Origin: Pseudoalteromonas luteoviolacea S2607 | Lineage (GTDB): Bacteria > Pseudomonadota > Gammaproteobacteria > Enterobacterales > Alteromonadaceae | Direction: 5' to 3' | Assembly: GCF_001625575.1 (NCBI RefSeq) | Contig: NZ_AUXV01000001.1 | Span: 233,716 to 297,715, forward strand | DNA: 64,000 nucleotides | In this document: one piece after another, positions 57,657 through 64,000 of the stretch | How positions within the stretch are numbered: position 1 is the first letter of the stretch | Layout: each line of letters begins with the position of its first letter | Notes under the pieces: model-generated | Databases searched by the model: none | What the model was told of the DNA's origin: nothing | What the model saw: the letters and a program-made list of their open reading frames with translations, nothing else | Program-made: the position numbers and the translations under genes

Positions 57657-58337
57657 TTAAAAGGGCATCAAAGTGCTCATAAAGAATTTAGTCAACCAAC
57701 CTGCACTTTGTACTTCTTGCGTTTGCCCTTTACCCGAGTATTGGATACGGGCGTTTGCAATTCGGTTTGATTCAACTTCGTTTTCGTACGACACGTCTTG
57801 AGGCCTTACCAAACCTTCCAGCCGTATAAATTCTTCACCAGTATTAAGCGTTAACCATTTTTCACCGCGAATCACTAAATTTCCGTTTGGTAATACACGC
57901 ATTACATTGACCGAAATATTGCCAAATAGGCTATTCGATTGATTTGCTTGTGCATCACCTTGAAATGACGAATCTCCGCCAGCACTCATCTGAATTGCAT
58001 CACCGCCGATTCTAACTGGCACATTTCCCAACCCTAGGAAGGGGTCTACTTTTACTTCGCTGTCTTTGTCTAGCTTAGAATTCGCAGCTTTTGATGCCTG
58101 GGTGGACTCTCTCAACACCACAGTAATAATGTCACCGACACGCACAGCTTTTTTGTCTGAGTACAGATCATTTGAGTATGAATTAAACAAAGACCCTGTA
58201 GCGACTACAGATTCAGGCTCCATTTCAGGATACATGGGTGCGTAATAAGGATCGTCTCTTACTACACTACTGTTCTCTGTCGACATACAGCCAGTTAATC
58301 CGAGTCCTATGGCGACTATCAATATACTCTTACGCAT
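57657..58337 (-). CDS. flgH: Flagellar L-ring lipoprotein FlgH
   Basis: FlgH forms the outer-membrane L ring. In 226 residues a lipoprotein signal with lipobox LTGC places the acylated cysteine at residue 17. The family block [20 protein letters not shown] and the C-terminal VVRGEKWL-type strand ([13 protein letters not shown]) are present. It lies between flgG and flgI. Confidence 0.96.
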   Translation of the reverse strand: MRKSILIVAIGLGLTGCMSTENSSVVRDDPYYAPMYPEMEPESVVATGSLFNSYSNDLYSDKKAVRVGDIITVVLRESTQASKAANSKLDKDSEVKVDPFLGLGNVPVRIGGDAIQMSAGGDSSFQGDAQANQSNSLFGNISVNVMRVLPNGNLVIRGEKWLTLNTGEEFIRLEGLVRPQDVSYENEVESNRIANARIQYSGKGQTQEVQSAGWLTKFFMSTLMPF

Positions 58338-58352
58338 GATCTGCCCTACCCT

Positions 58353-59141
58353 TTAAAGTTGCTGATTAATGTAACTAAGCATTTCATCAACTGATTTAAT
58401 GACTTTTGAGTTCATTTCATAAACTCGCTGTGTCTCAATCAGGTTCACCAATTCTTCAGTTACATTTACATTCGAGGTTTCAAGCGCCCCCTGAACGATA
58501 GAACCAAGCCCTTCAACTCCCGGGTTACCCTGAACAGGCGCACCACTTACCGCAGTTTCTGTATACAAGTTTTGCCCGATTGGCTCTAAGCCTGATGGGT
58601 TGATAAAGTCACTAATAACGAGCTGACCTATAACCGTGTTTTCTGCCTGTCCATTAATACTTACTGACACCTCACCATCTTGAGAAATCGTAATTGAGTT
58701 CGCATTGTCTGGCACCGTCATTTCAGGCTGAACGGGAAAACCCGCGCCTGATGTAACGACTCGACCTGTTTCATCGGTTGTGAATTGGCCATTTCGTGAA
58801 TAGGCGATAGTGCCATCTGGCATTTGTATTTCAAAAAAGCCTGGACCTTGGATCATCCAATCCAAAGAGTTTTCAGTACTAATCATATTACCTTGGGAAA
58901 AGTTCTTTTGGTTCGCAACCACTTTAGAACCTGCACCAAGCATTAAACCAGATGGTAATTCAGTATCTTGTGATGAACGCCCACCAGGTTGATTAATATT
59001 TTGGTAAAGCAAATCTTCGAAGATTGCGCGGCTTTTCTTGTAACCAACTGTGCTGGCGTTAGCCAAGTTATTCGAAATAACCGATATGTCTGTTTGCTGG
59101 GCATCTAAACCCGTTTTACTTATCCACAATGCAGGATTCAT
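58353..59141 (-). CDS. flgG: Distal rod protein FlgG
   Basis: FlgG builds the distal rod. In 262 residues the start is MNPALWISKTGLDAQQTDIS and the rod motif is NNLANASTVGYKKSRA. The C-terminus has SNVNVTEELVNLIETQRVYE. Length is standard. It is coexpressed with flgF (18-base gap). Confidence 0.97.
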   Translation of the reverse strand: MNPALWISKTGLDAQQTDISVISNNLANASTVGYKKSRAIFEDLLYQNINQPGGRSSQDTELPSGLMLGAGSKVVANQKNFSQGNMISTENSLDWMIQGPGFFEIQMPDGTIAYSRNGQFTTDETGRVVTSGAGFPVQPEMTVPDNANSITISQDGEVSVSINGQAENTVIGQLVISDFINPSGLEPIGQNLYTETAVSGAPVQGNPGVEGLGSIVQGALETSNVNVTEELVNLIETQRVYEMNSKVIKSVDEMLSYINQQL

Positions 59142-59159
59142 AATCTATACCTCACTCTC

Positions 59160-59924
59160 TTAAACTATGCGCAGGAGCGAAGTGTGTCGCTCATCAATTT
59201 CTTCTGCTGACTTCATTAGCTTGATTTGCATTTCAAATTGTCTTTGATGATTAATTAAATCAACCATCTCATGAACAGGGTTTACATTGGACATCTCTAG
59301 GTAACCACTCATTACTCTCGCGGTTGGGGAGATCTCACAAAAGCCACAGTGCCCGTCTTCAAGCTGATCTTCTTTCGGTCTAAACAAACCATCATTACCT
59401 TTTTCCAGCTTACTGTTGTCTGCTGAAATGATCTTAAGTCTATCTACTGTTTCTAAGAAGTTCGCTGGTGCGCCTTGAGGACGAACTTGAATCGAACCAT
59501 CGTCACTAAAGACGACTTTCTCGATTGGCAATGGCAATATAATTGGACCACCTTCGCCAATTAATTGGCGGCCATGGCTAGTGACTAGTGCACCATCACT
59601 GGTGATGTTCAATGTACCGACTTTTGTGTACGCTTCTTCGCCACTGGCATCCATTACACTGATCCAAGACTTTTCATCGACTGCAATGTCAAGATCCCGA
59701 CCTGTTTCAGTGACTGCGCCACTCAACATATTGGTTCCTGGGCGCTCTTGCATGGCAAATACCCGTGTCGGTAAACCTTCACCAAACGCCTGCATCGATC
59801 TCGCTTGCGCAAAGTCAGCTTTAAAACCCGTTGTATTAGCATTAGCTAAGTTGTTGGCTTTTAAAGCAACACCACGCAAACTCTGTTTAGCGCCAGACGC
59901 AGCGATATAAAGCATTTTATCCAT
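59160..59924 (-). CDS. flgF: Proximal rod protein FlgF
   Basis: FlgF is a proximal rod subunit. In 254 residues it begins MDKMLYIAASGAKQSLRG, with NNLANANTTGFKADFAQARS. The C-terminal MSNVNPVHEMVDLINHQRQFE matches the family. It is the first gene of flgFGHI behind a sigma-54 element. The flgE terminator isolates it from the flgBCDE unit. Confidence 0.96.
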   Translation of the reverse strand: MDKMLYIAASGAKQSLRGVALKANNLANANTTGFKADFAQARSMQAFGEGLPTRVFAMQERPGTNMLSGAVTETGRDLDIAVDEKSWISVMDASGEEAYTKVGTLNITSDGALVTSHGRQLIGEGGPIILPLPIEKVVFSDDGSIQVRPQGAPANFLETVDRLKIISADNSKLEKGNDGLFRPKEDQLEDGHCGFCEISPTARVMSGYLEMSNVNPVHEMVDLINHQRQFEMQIKLMKSAEEIDERHTSLLRIV

Positions 59925-59961
59925 GAGAACGACCTAAAACTGTTCAACCTATAAGGGATAA

Positions 59962-59978
59962 TGCAATAGTAATGCCAG
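59962..59978 (-). promoter_or_regulatory. Sigma-54 promoter for flgFGHI
   Basis: The minus strand reads CTGGCATTACTATTGCA, with a good CTGGCA, ten-base GG-GC spacing and a perfect TTGCA. It lies about 35 bases before flgF, just after the flgE terminator. Confidence 0.7.
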
Positions 59979-59995
59979 TATGAGTGTCAAAAATA

Positions 59996-60019
59996 AAAAA
60001 GCCGCTAAAGCGGCTTTTT
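59996..60019 (-). terminator. Rho-independent terminator after flgE
   Basis: The stem AAAAAGCCGC/GCGGCTTTTT has a tight TAAA loop. A T-run follows on the minus strand (TTTTTTATTTTT). It lies 15 bases after the flgE stop. Confidence 0.9.
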
Positions 60020-60034
60020 GTTGGAAGGTTAAGG

Positions 60035-61384
60035 TTATCGAATCTGTAGAATGTTTTGTTGTAGTGTTGAGTTAACTTCTAAAGCCCTCGAGTTAGCTTG
60101 GAAGTTTCTTTGAGCACTTATCAAATCAACCAACTCATTTGTTAAATTCACATTGGACTGCTCCAATGCTGAGGAGTTAATAGTACCAAGCGTACCTGAA
60201 CCAGGCTCACCGGCTATCGGCTCACCCGAGGTCAAACTCTTCTTCCAACCTGTGTTACCAACTTCTGTCAGACCTTGTGAGTTAGAAAATCGAACCATGG
60301 CAACTTGCCCCAAGAAAGTTGAATCACCATTACTATATGAAGCAACAATTTTACCGTCGGAGCCGATATCAATCCCTGCTAGTCGACCTGTTGTCGCACC
60401 ATCTTGGTCTAATGCTTTAACTTCGAAACGGCTTGCAAACTGAGTTGGCAATTTAGTGCTGGTATTTGCTTCATCACGCCAGTTCATTTGTACTGCCCCA
60501 GGGAAGGTTGCACCATTCGTTAGCAATGTAGAAAGACCCGCGTTTGCACCCGCAGGAATTGAAAGCGGATTGAATGTAGTGCCAGTATTGGCTGTACCAC
60601 CGGTACTAACTGGGAAACCTTGCGCGTTAAATTCAAACTCAGTGATTGGCGCACCAGGAGGTGTGACTGCCTGACCGTTCGCGCCAAATTGCTGACCATT
60701 TAACGTTGCATAAACCTGCCACTCATTGGGGTTTGTAGTTGGATCTTCTTTTCTAAAGAAGAACTGCAAAGTATGCGGCTGACCTAACGAGTCATAAATA
60801 GTGGTTGATGTCGAACTATTGTAGGTTGCACTCTCTGTCGGGCTAAAAGGCAATGTGGGTGCCGTAGCTCGAGAGTCTAAGTTGAACGATGAATACACAT
60901 TCGTCGTAGCACGTGGAGAACCTGAAGCATCTGGGATCTGCAAAGCCGAAGATGTACTTAAACTCACAGAAGTTGTATCACCCGTACTTGGGTCCACTGG
61001 GAAGCCTTGTAAGAAGTTGCCTCGTGCATCAACGATGAAGTTATCTTTATTAAGCTTAAATGCGCCTGCACGTGTAAACGTATAATCTTGGCCACCGAGC
61101 TCTTCACTTGTAGCAAAGTAACCTTCACCAGTAATTGCTAAATCAAGTGAGTTTTGGGTAAAGTTTAAAGAACCTTGGTGAAACTGCTGTGCAACCATTG
61201 TGGTGGAAACACCATCACCATTTTTTGTAGCACCAGCACTGAAAACAGAGGATGCATATACAGAAGCGAATTCAGCACGCGATTCTTTAAAACCAGTTGT
61301 ATTAACATTCGCAATGTTGTTCGCTGTAGTATCCAAATCTTTTTGGGCAGCAGCTAGTCCCGTTAAAGCAATATTAAAACTCAT
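60035..61384 (-). CDS. flgE: Flagellar hook protein FlgE
   Basis: FlgE forms the hook. In 449 residues the N-terminal motif is MSFNIALTGLAAAQKDLDTT with NNIANVNTTGFKESRAEF. The C-terminus has SNVNLTNELVDLISAQRNFQ. The centre is an expanded, variable hook domain. It follows flgD by 38 bases. Confidence 0.97.
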   Translation of the reverse strand: MSFNIALTGLAAAQKDLDTTANNIANVNTTGFKESRAEFASVYASSVFSAGATKNGDGVSTTMVAQQFHQGSLNFTQNSLDLAITGEGYFATSEELGGQDYTFTRAGAFKLNKDNFIVDARGNFLQGFPVDPSTGDTTSVSLSTSSALQIPDASGSPRATTNVYSSFNLDSRATAPTLPFSPTESATYNSSTSTTIYDSLGQPHTLQFFFRKEDPTTNPNEWQVYATLNGQQFGANGQAVTPPGAPITEFEFNAQGFPVSTGGTANTGTTFNPLSIPAGANAGLSTLLTNGATFPGAVQMNWRDEANTSTKLPTQFASRFEVKALDQDGATTGRLAGIDIGSDGKIVASYSNGDSTFLGQVAMVRFSNSQGLTEVGNTGWKKSLTSGEPIAGEPGSGTLGTINSSALEQSNVNLTNELVDLISAQRNFQANSRALEVNSTLQQNILQIR

Positions 61385-61422
61385 ACTCTCTTACCTCTAT
61401 AAATGAAGGTTAAATCTTTTGA

Positions 61423-62100
61423 TTAAGCTATCTCTGCAACGTCAGATAGTCTAACTGCACCAGCTTTTGTGTTAATTACGATGCCCTGAGAGCCATTCAC
61501 ATTAACACTGTCAATATTTCTAAATGTTGCTGTAGGCAAAGCTTCAAACTTTCCGTTGGTCTGCCCTTCAGCTTTAATCGTGTACTCACCTGGAGGAAGT
61601 GGCTCTTTATCATCATTTAAACCATCCCACTCAAAGCGCTTTGCACCAGTAGTTTGTTCGCCCAGTTCAATCTTCCTTACCAGCTCGTTTTTATCATTTA
61701 TGATACTCAACGTAAGCTTTTCGACCGGTTCAGCGACGATGATAGAACCACGGGCTTCCATACCTGGACCATGCTCAATCGTATCGGACTCAAGCAGCGC
61801 TTTTTTACCTATGAGCGTTGAAGCTTGTAATGCTGAATTCGATGTCATAGATGCAGCCAACGACTCAAACTTGGTATTCAAATTTGATATACCCTCAGCC
61901 ATAGTGAAATTAGTCATTTGGGATATCATCTGATCATTGTCAGCAGGTTTACTCGGATCTTGAAAAGACAACTGTTGAGTAAGTAATGCAAAAAAATCTT
62001 CCTGCTTTAACTCATCATTTTTCTCAGTTGGCACTTGCTTATCTTGCCAACGCAACGAGTCGACAAAGGACGTAGTTGCGGAATTGACATCATTACTCAT
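61423..62100 (-). CDS. flgD: Hook cap/assembly protein FlgD
   Basis: FlgD caps the hook during assembly. In 225 residues the N-terminal FlgD motif is DFFALLTQQLSFQDPSKPAD. A C-terminal FlgD-type immunoglobulin-like fold has the FEWDGLNDDKEPLPPGEYTI signature. It sits between flgC and flgE. Confidence 0.96.
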   Translation of the reverse strand: MSNDVNSATTSFVDSLRWQDKQVPTEKNDELKQEDFFALLTQQLSFQDPSKPADNDQMISQMTNFTMAEGISNLNTKFESLAASMTSNSALQASTLIGKKALLESDTIEHGPGMEARGSIIVAEPVEKLTLSIINDKNELVRKIELGEQTTGAKRFEWDGLNDDKEPLPPGEYTIKAEGQTNGKFEALPTATFRNIDSVNVNGSQGIVINTKAGAVRLSDVAEIA

Positions 62101-62115
62101 CAGCTATACTCCCAA

Positions 62116-62547
62116 TTAGCGCTGACCAAGCAACAGAGTTTTACTCAACATCTGTTTTGCTGCGTCTGCTACTTGAACATTCGTTTGGTACGAACGTGAT
62201 GCGGAGATCATATTTGTCATTTCCTCGACGACATTCACATTCGGTTTATAGATGTACCCGTCTTTGTCAGCACTTGGGTGATTAGGGTTATATTCAACCT
62301 GTAAAGGTTTATCGCTTTCTACGATGCCTAACACCTTCACCCCTACCGAAGAGCTTAGAGTGCTCGGGTTAGCCGCTGTTGCTTTATTCAGCTCAGCCGC
62401 AAACACCGGGTGCCTTGCTCTATACACTTCGTCCTGACTAGAACTTATGCTGTTTGCATTGGATATATTACTGGCAGTGGTATTCAAGCGAATATTTTGA
62501 GCACTCATACCAGAGCCTGCGATATCAAAAACGTTATATAAACTCAT
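62116..62547 (-). CDS. flgC: Proximal rod protein FlgC
   Basis: FlgC is a rod subunit. In 143 residues it has MSLYNVFDIAGSGMSAQNIR, NTTASNISNANSIS and a C-terminal VNVVEEMTNMISASRSYQTN. It starts 2 bases after flgB. Confidence 0.96.
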   Translation of the reverse strand: MSLYNVFDIAGSGMSAQNIRLNTTASNISNANSISSSQDEVYRARHPVFAAELNKATAANPSTLSSSVGVKVLGIVESDKPLQVEYNPNHPSADKDGYIYKPNVNVVEEMTNMISASRSYQTNVQVADAAKQMLSKTLLLGQR

Positions 62548-62549
62548 AA

Positions 62550-62963
62550 TTAGGCTCCTTGACCACCACCAAGCGCTTTTTTCAAGCTTTTAAATTTACC
62601 ACCCAAAAAGTTCAAACTAGCTTGGTACTCTAATGCATTCTGTACATACAAGTTCCGTTCCACTTGTATGTCAACCGAGTTACCATCGCCTGTATCTGTT
62701 TGATTTGGATTACGAAATAGTTCTTCACTGTTAGTCAATCTAGTTCCACCACCAATGTGTTTTTCGTCGGTACGGGTCATTTGATTGCCGCGTTGCTGTG
62801 CCGACTTTGCCGCATTGAGTGCTCGACCAAAATCGATATCCTTAGCTTTGTAGCCAGGTGTATCTGCATTAGCAATATTACTTGCTAAGATCTCTGCACG
62901 CTGAGAACGGATCAACATGGTGTGTTGATGAACTCCAAGCGCCTTATCAAAACTAATCGCCAT
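62550..62963 (-). CDS. flgB: Proximal rod protein FlgB
   Basis: FlgB is the most proximal rod subunit. In 137 residues it has MAISFDKALGVHQHTMLIR and ILASNIANADTPGYKAKDI. The ATG at 62963 has a GGAG site seven bases upstream. A TTG further upstream overlaps that site and is not used. It is the first gene of flgBCDE, behind a sigma-54 element. The flgA, flgM, cheV and cheR genes often found upstream are absent here. Confidence 0.96.
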   Translation of the reverse strand: MAISFDKALGVHQHTMLIRSQRAEILASNIANADTPGYKAKDIDFGRALNAAKSAQQRGNQMTRTDEKHIGGGTRLTNSEELFRNPNQTDTGDGNSVDIQVERNLYVQNALEYQASLNFLGGKFKSLKKALGGGQGA

Positions 62964-62998
62964 AACCAACTCCAAAAATTTGACTATATACCGATTAA

Positions 62999-63015
62999 TG
63001 CAAAACTAGGACCAA
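62999..63015 (-). promoter_or_regulatory. Sigma-54 promoter for flgBCDE
   Basis: The minus strand reads TTGGTCCTAGTTTTGCA, with TTGG, ten-base GG-GC spacing and a perfect TTGCA. The predicted leader is about 25 bases. Confidence 0.68.
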
Positions 63016-63392
63016 CTTTAAAGCAAACATAAAAACCAATATTAATATATATTTATCAGCGCGTTGCAGATTAATGTAGCTCTTATCTTGTTCGCCAAAA
63101 ATGTGTTTTTAACCGAGTTATGGATATGAATAGGCAGGTTTTATTCCAATAATTGAGTCAGCGCTTTTCAAAATTCGAGGAGTAAAAGTAAGTATCCAAT
63201 TCTCAAGCGAGTATTCAAAATACCCAAGTAAGCACTTCAGTTTTTGGGTTTATCAATTCGCTAGATGATCTCTTATCCAAATGACCACTTATTGAAATAC
63301 TCTCGTCATTACGCCTAACTTTATGCATGCATTATAAACAATCAAACCAAGTGAATACTTAATGCAAATACAAGAGCATAAGAGCAGCTGCC
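63016..63392. other. Intergenic region upstream of flgB, no feature seen
   Basis: A+T-rich sequence with no convincing reading frame, RNA gene or hairpin. It separates flgB from the repeat block and the rRNA operon. Confidence 0.6.
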
Positions 63393-63747
63393 AGAGTTAC
63401 TCTCATTCACCTTAAGCAGGGTAAGTAATAAAAAAATAGTGACAGCGAGCGCAATGAGTACGTTTCCTTTGCGTAAGTATGGTGTAAAAGGTTAGCGACA
63501 ATGAGCAAAGCGAGTTCGCTCTTTTTACGCAAGATAGGTGCAAAGGGTTAACGACAGCGAACGCAGTGAGTGCGTTTCCTTTACGCAAGGTGAAATGAGC
63601 TGTTTTAACCGCAACTAAGGGAGTGTATTTAAAAGGCATAAAGAATGACAACAGTGAAAGTTGCTCTCTTCACCTTGCGCTAAAGTCGCATGGTGCAAAA
63701 GGTTAGCGACAGCGAACGCAGTGAGTACGCTTCTTTCGCGCTTTAGC
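63393..63747. repeat. Block of four imperfect ~55-base repeats
   Basis: Four diverged units lie at about 63425-63480, 63482-63537, 63538-63592 and 63692-63747. They share the core GCGACAGCGAACGCAGTGAG. A second shared piece (AGTT, then CTCTC, then TTCACCTT) precedes units 1 and 4 (near 63395 and 63658). The core can fold (AACGCA/TGCGTT in unit 3; AGCGA/TCGCT in unit 2). Units are also bordered by GCGTAA/TTACGC inverted pairs. No protein coding is apparent. Confidence 0.7.
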
Positions 63748-63772
63748 TGCTGCCTAGGGACTTAAAAGCAAA

Positions 63773-63800
63773 AAAGCCCGACTCTTTCGAATCGGGCTTT
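63773..63800 (-). terminator. rRNA operon terminator
   Basis: On the minus strand a 12-bp stem (AAAGCCCGATTC with GAGTCGGGCTTT, one G-U pair) has a GAAA tetraloop and is followed by T residues. It lies about 12 bases after the last 5S gene. Confidence 0.9.
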
Positions 63801-63811
63801 CTTTTATTTGG

Positions 63812-63929
63812 CGCTTGGCAATGTCCTACTTTCACATGGGAAACCCCACACTATCATCGGCGCTATTTCGTTTCACTACTGAGTTCGGCATGGGATCAGG
63901 TGGTTCCAAAATGCTATGTTCACCAAGCA
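63812..63929 (-). rRNA. rrf: 5S ribosomal RNA (distal copy)
   Basis: The minus strand shows the full 5S pattern: TGCTTGGTG at the 5' end, CCACCTGATCCCATGCCGAA and CTCAGTAGTGAAACG in the centre, and GCCAAGC at the 3' end pairing with the 5' end. It is about 118 bases, with ends approximate to 1-2 bases. Confidence 0.96.
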
Positions 63930-63970
63930 AATTCTTTGCTTTTAGTTATTATTTTTAATTTTTAAATTGG

Positions 63971-64000
63971 GCCCTGGCGATGTCCTACTTTCACATGGGA
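63971..64000 (-). rRNA. rrf: 5S ribosomal RNA (second copy, cut by the window end)
   Basis: The last 30 bases repeat the 3' end of a 5S gene (CCCATGTGAAAGTAGGACAT). The terminal stem differs from the neighbouring copy (CGCCAGGGC against TGCCAAGC). The rest of the gene and the 23S/16S genes lie beyond the window. Confidence 0.9.

Noticed and set aside
63412..63651. 79-codon minus-strand frame in the repeat block
   Set aside because: It is made of the imperfect repeats, has no ribosome-binding site or motif, and is better explained as chance opening in repeated DNA.
63425..63747. CRISPR-like array
   Set aside because: The units are too diverged, are adjacent rather than separated by regular spacers, and there are no cas genes nearby.

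Overview
The window is chromosomal DNA of a motile marine gammaproteobacterium, most likely Pseudoalteromonas or a close relative in the Alteromonadales. The evidence is a polar-type flagellar regulon (FlrA, FlrB and FlrC with sigma-54 promoters), several tandem flagellins, and the overall gene order. Taxon assignment is from sequence character, not from a database search.

Layout. 1-16172 (minus): flhB (3' end cut by the window), fliR, Q, P, O, N, M, L, K, J, I, H, G, F, E, then the regulators flrC and flrB. 16399-17004 (plus): an isolated DNA repair gene, tag, behind a sigma-70 promoter that contains a LexA box. 17019-19396 (minus): flrA and a divergent short flagellin. 19623-28526: a pseudaminic-acid-type (nonulosonate) locus made of two convergent units. 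One is pseB-pseC-oxidoreductase (plus). The other is FkbM methyltransferase-pseI-acyl carrier protein-PseG/acyltransferase fusion-acyl-AMP ligase (minus). 28825-40795 (plus): a visibly more A+T-rich operon for what looks like a second, unusual sugar. It holds an SpsF-type nucleotidyltransferase, a GmhA-like SIS isomerase, a glycosyltransferase, two radical SAM enzymes, an SDR, a split transketolase, an unknown protein, a domain-swapped HldE-like enzyme, an HddC-like nucleotidyltransferase, a methyltransferase and a FemAB/GNAT-like protein. 40854-48242 (minus): flaG-fliD-fliS-flaI followed by a Maf flagellin glycosyltransferase, an aminopeptidase-like protein and an FAD oxidoreductase. 48329-51845 (minus): three tandem flagellins. 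52182-62963 (minus): flgL, K, J, I, H, G, F, E, D, C, B. 63393-64000: imperfect repeats, a terminator and the 3' end of an rRNA operon with two tandem 5S genes.

How it fits together. FlrA (sigma-54 activator) and FlrB/FlrC (two-component pair) should control the good sigma-54 sites found ahead of flrB, fliE, fliK, flgB, flgF, flgJ and the middle flagellin. Sigma-28-type sites lie ahead of the other two tandem flagellins and also ahead of the A+T-rich sugar operon. That last site ties sugar synthesis to late flagellar expression. The Maf enzyme in the filament-cap/chaperone operon is the expected transferase of the nonulosonate to flagellin.

The most novel content is in the sugar loci. One is a dedicated ligase-carrier-acyltransferase set inside the pse unit, suggesting a non-acetyl N-acyl group. 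The other is the transketolase/radical SAM/heptose-like operon, whose product cannot be named from sequence. Gene functions are assigned from motifs and family resemblance read by eye. Promoter calls are by comparison with consensus sequences and are untested.
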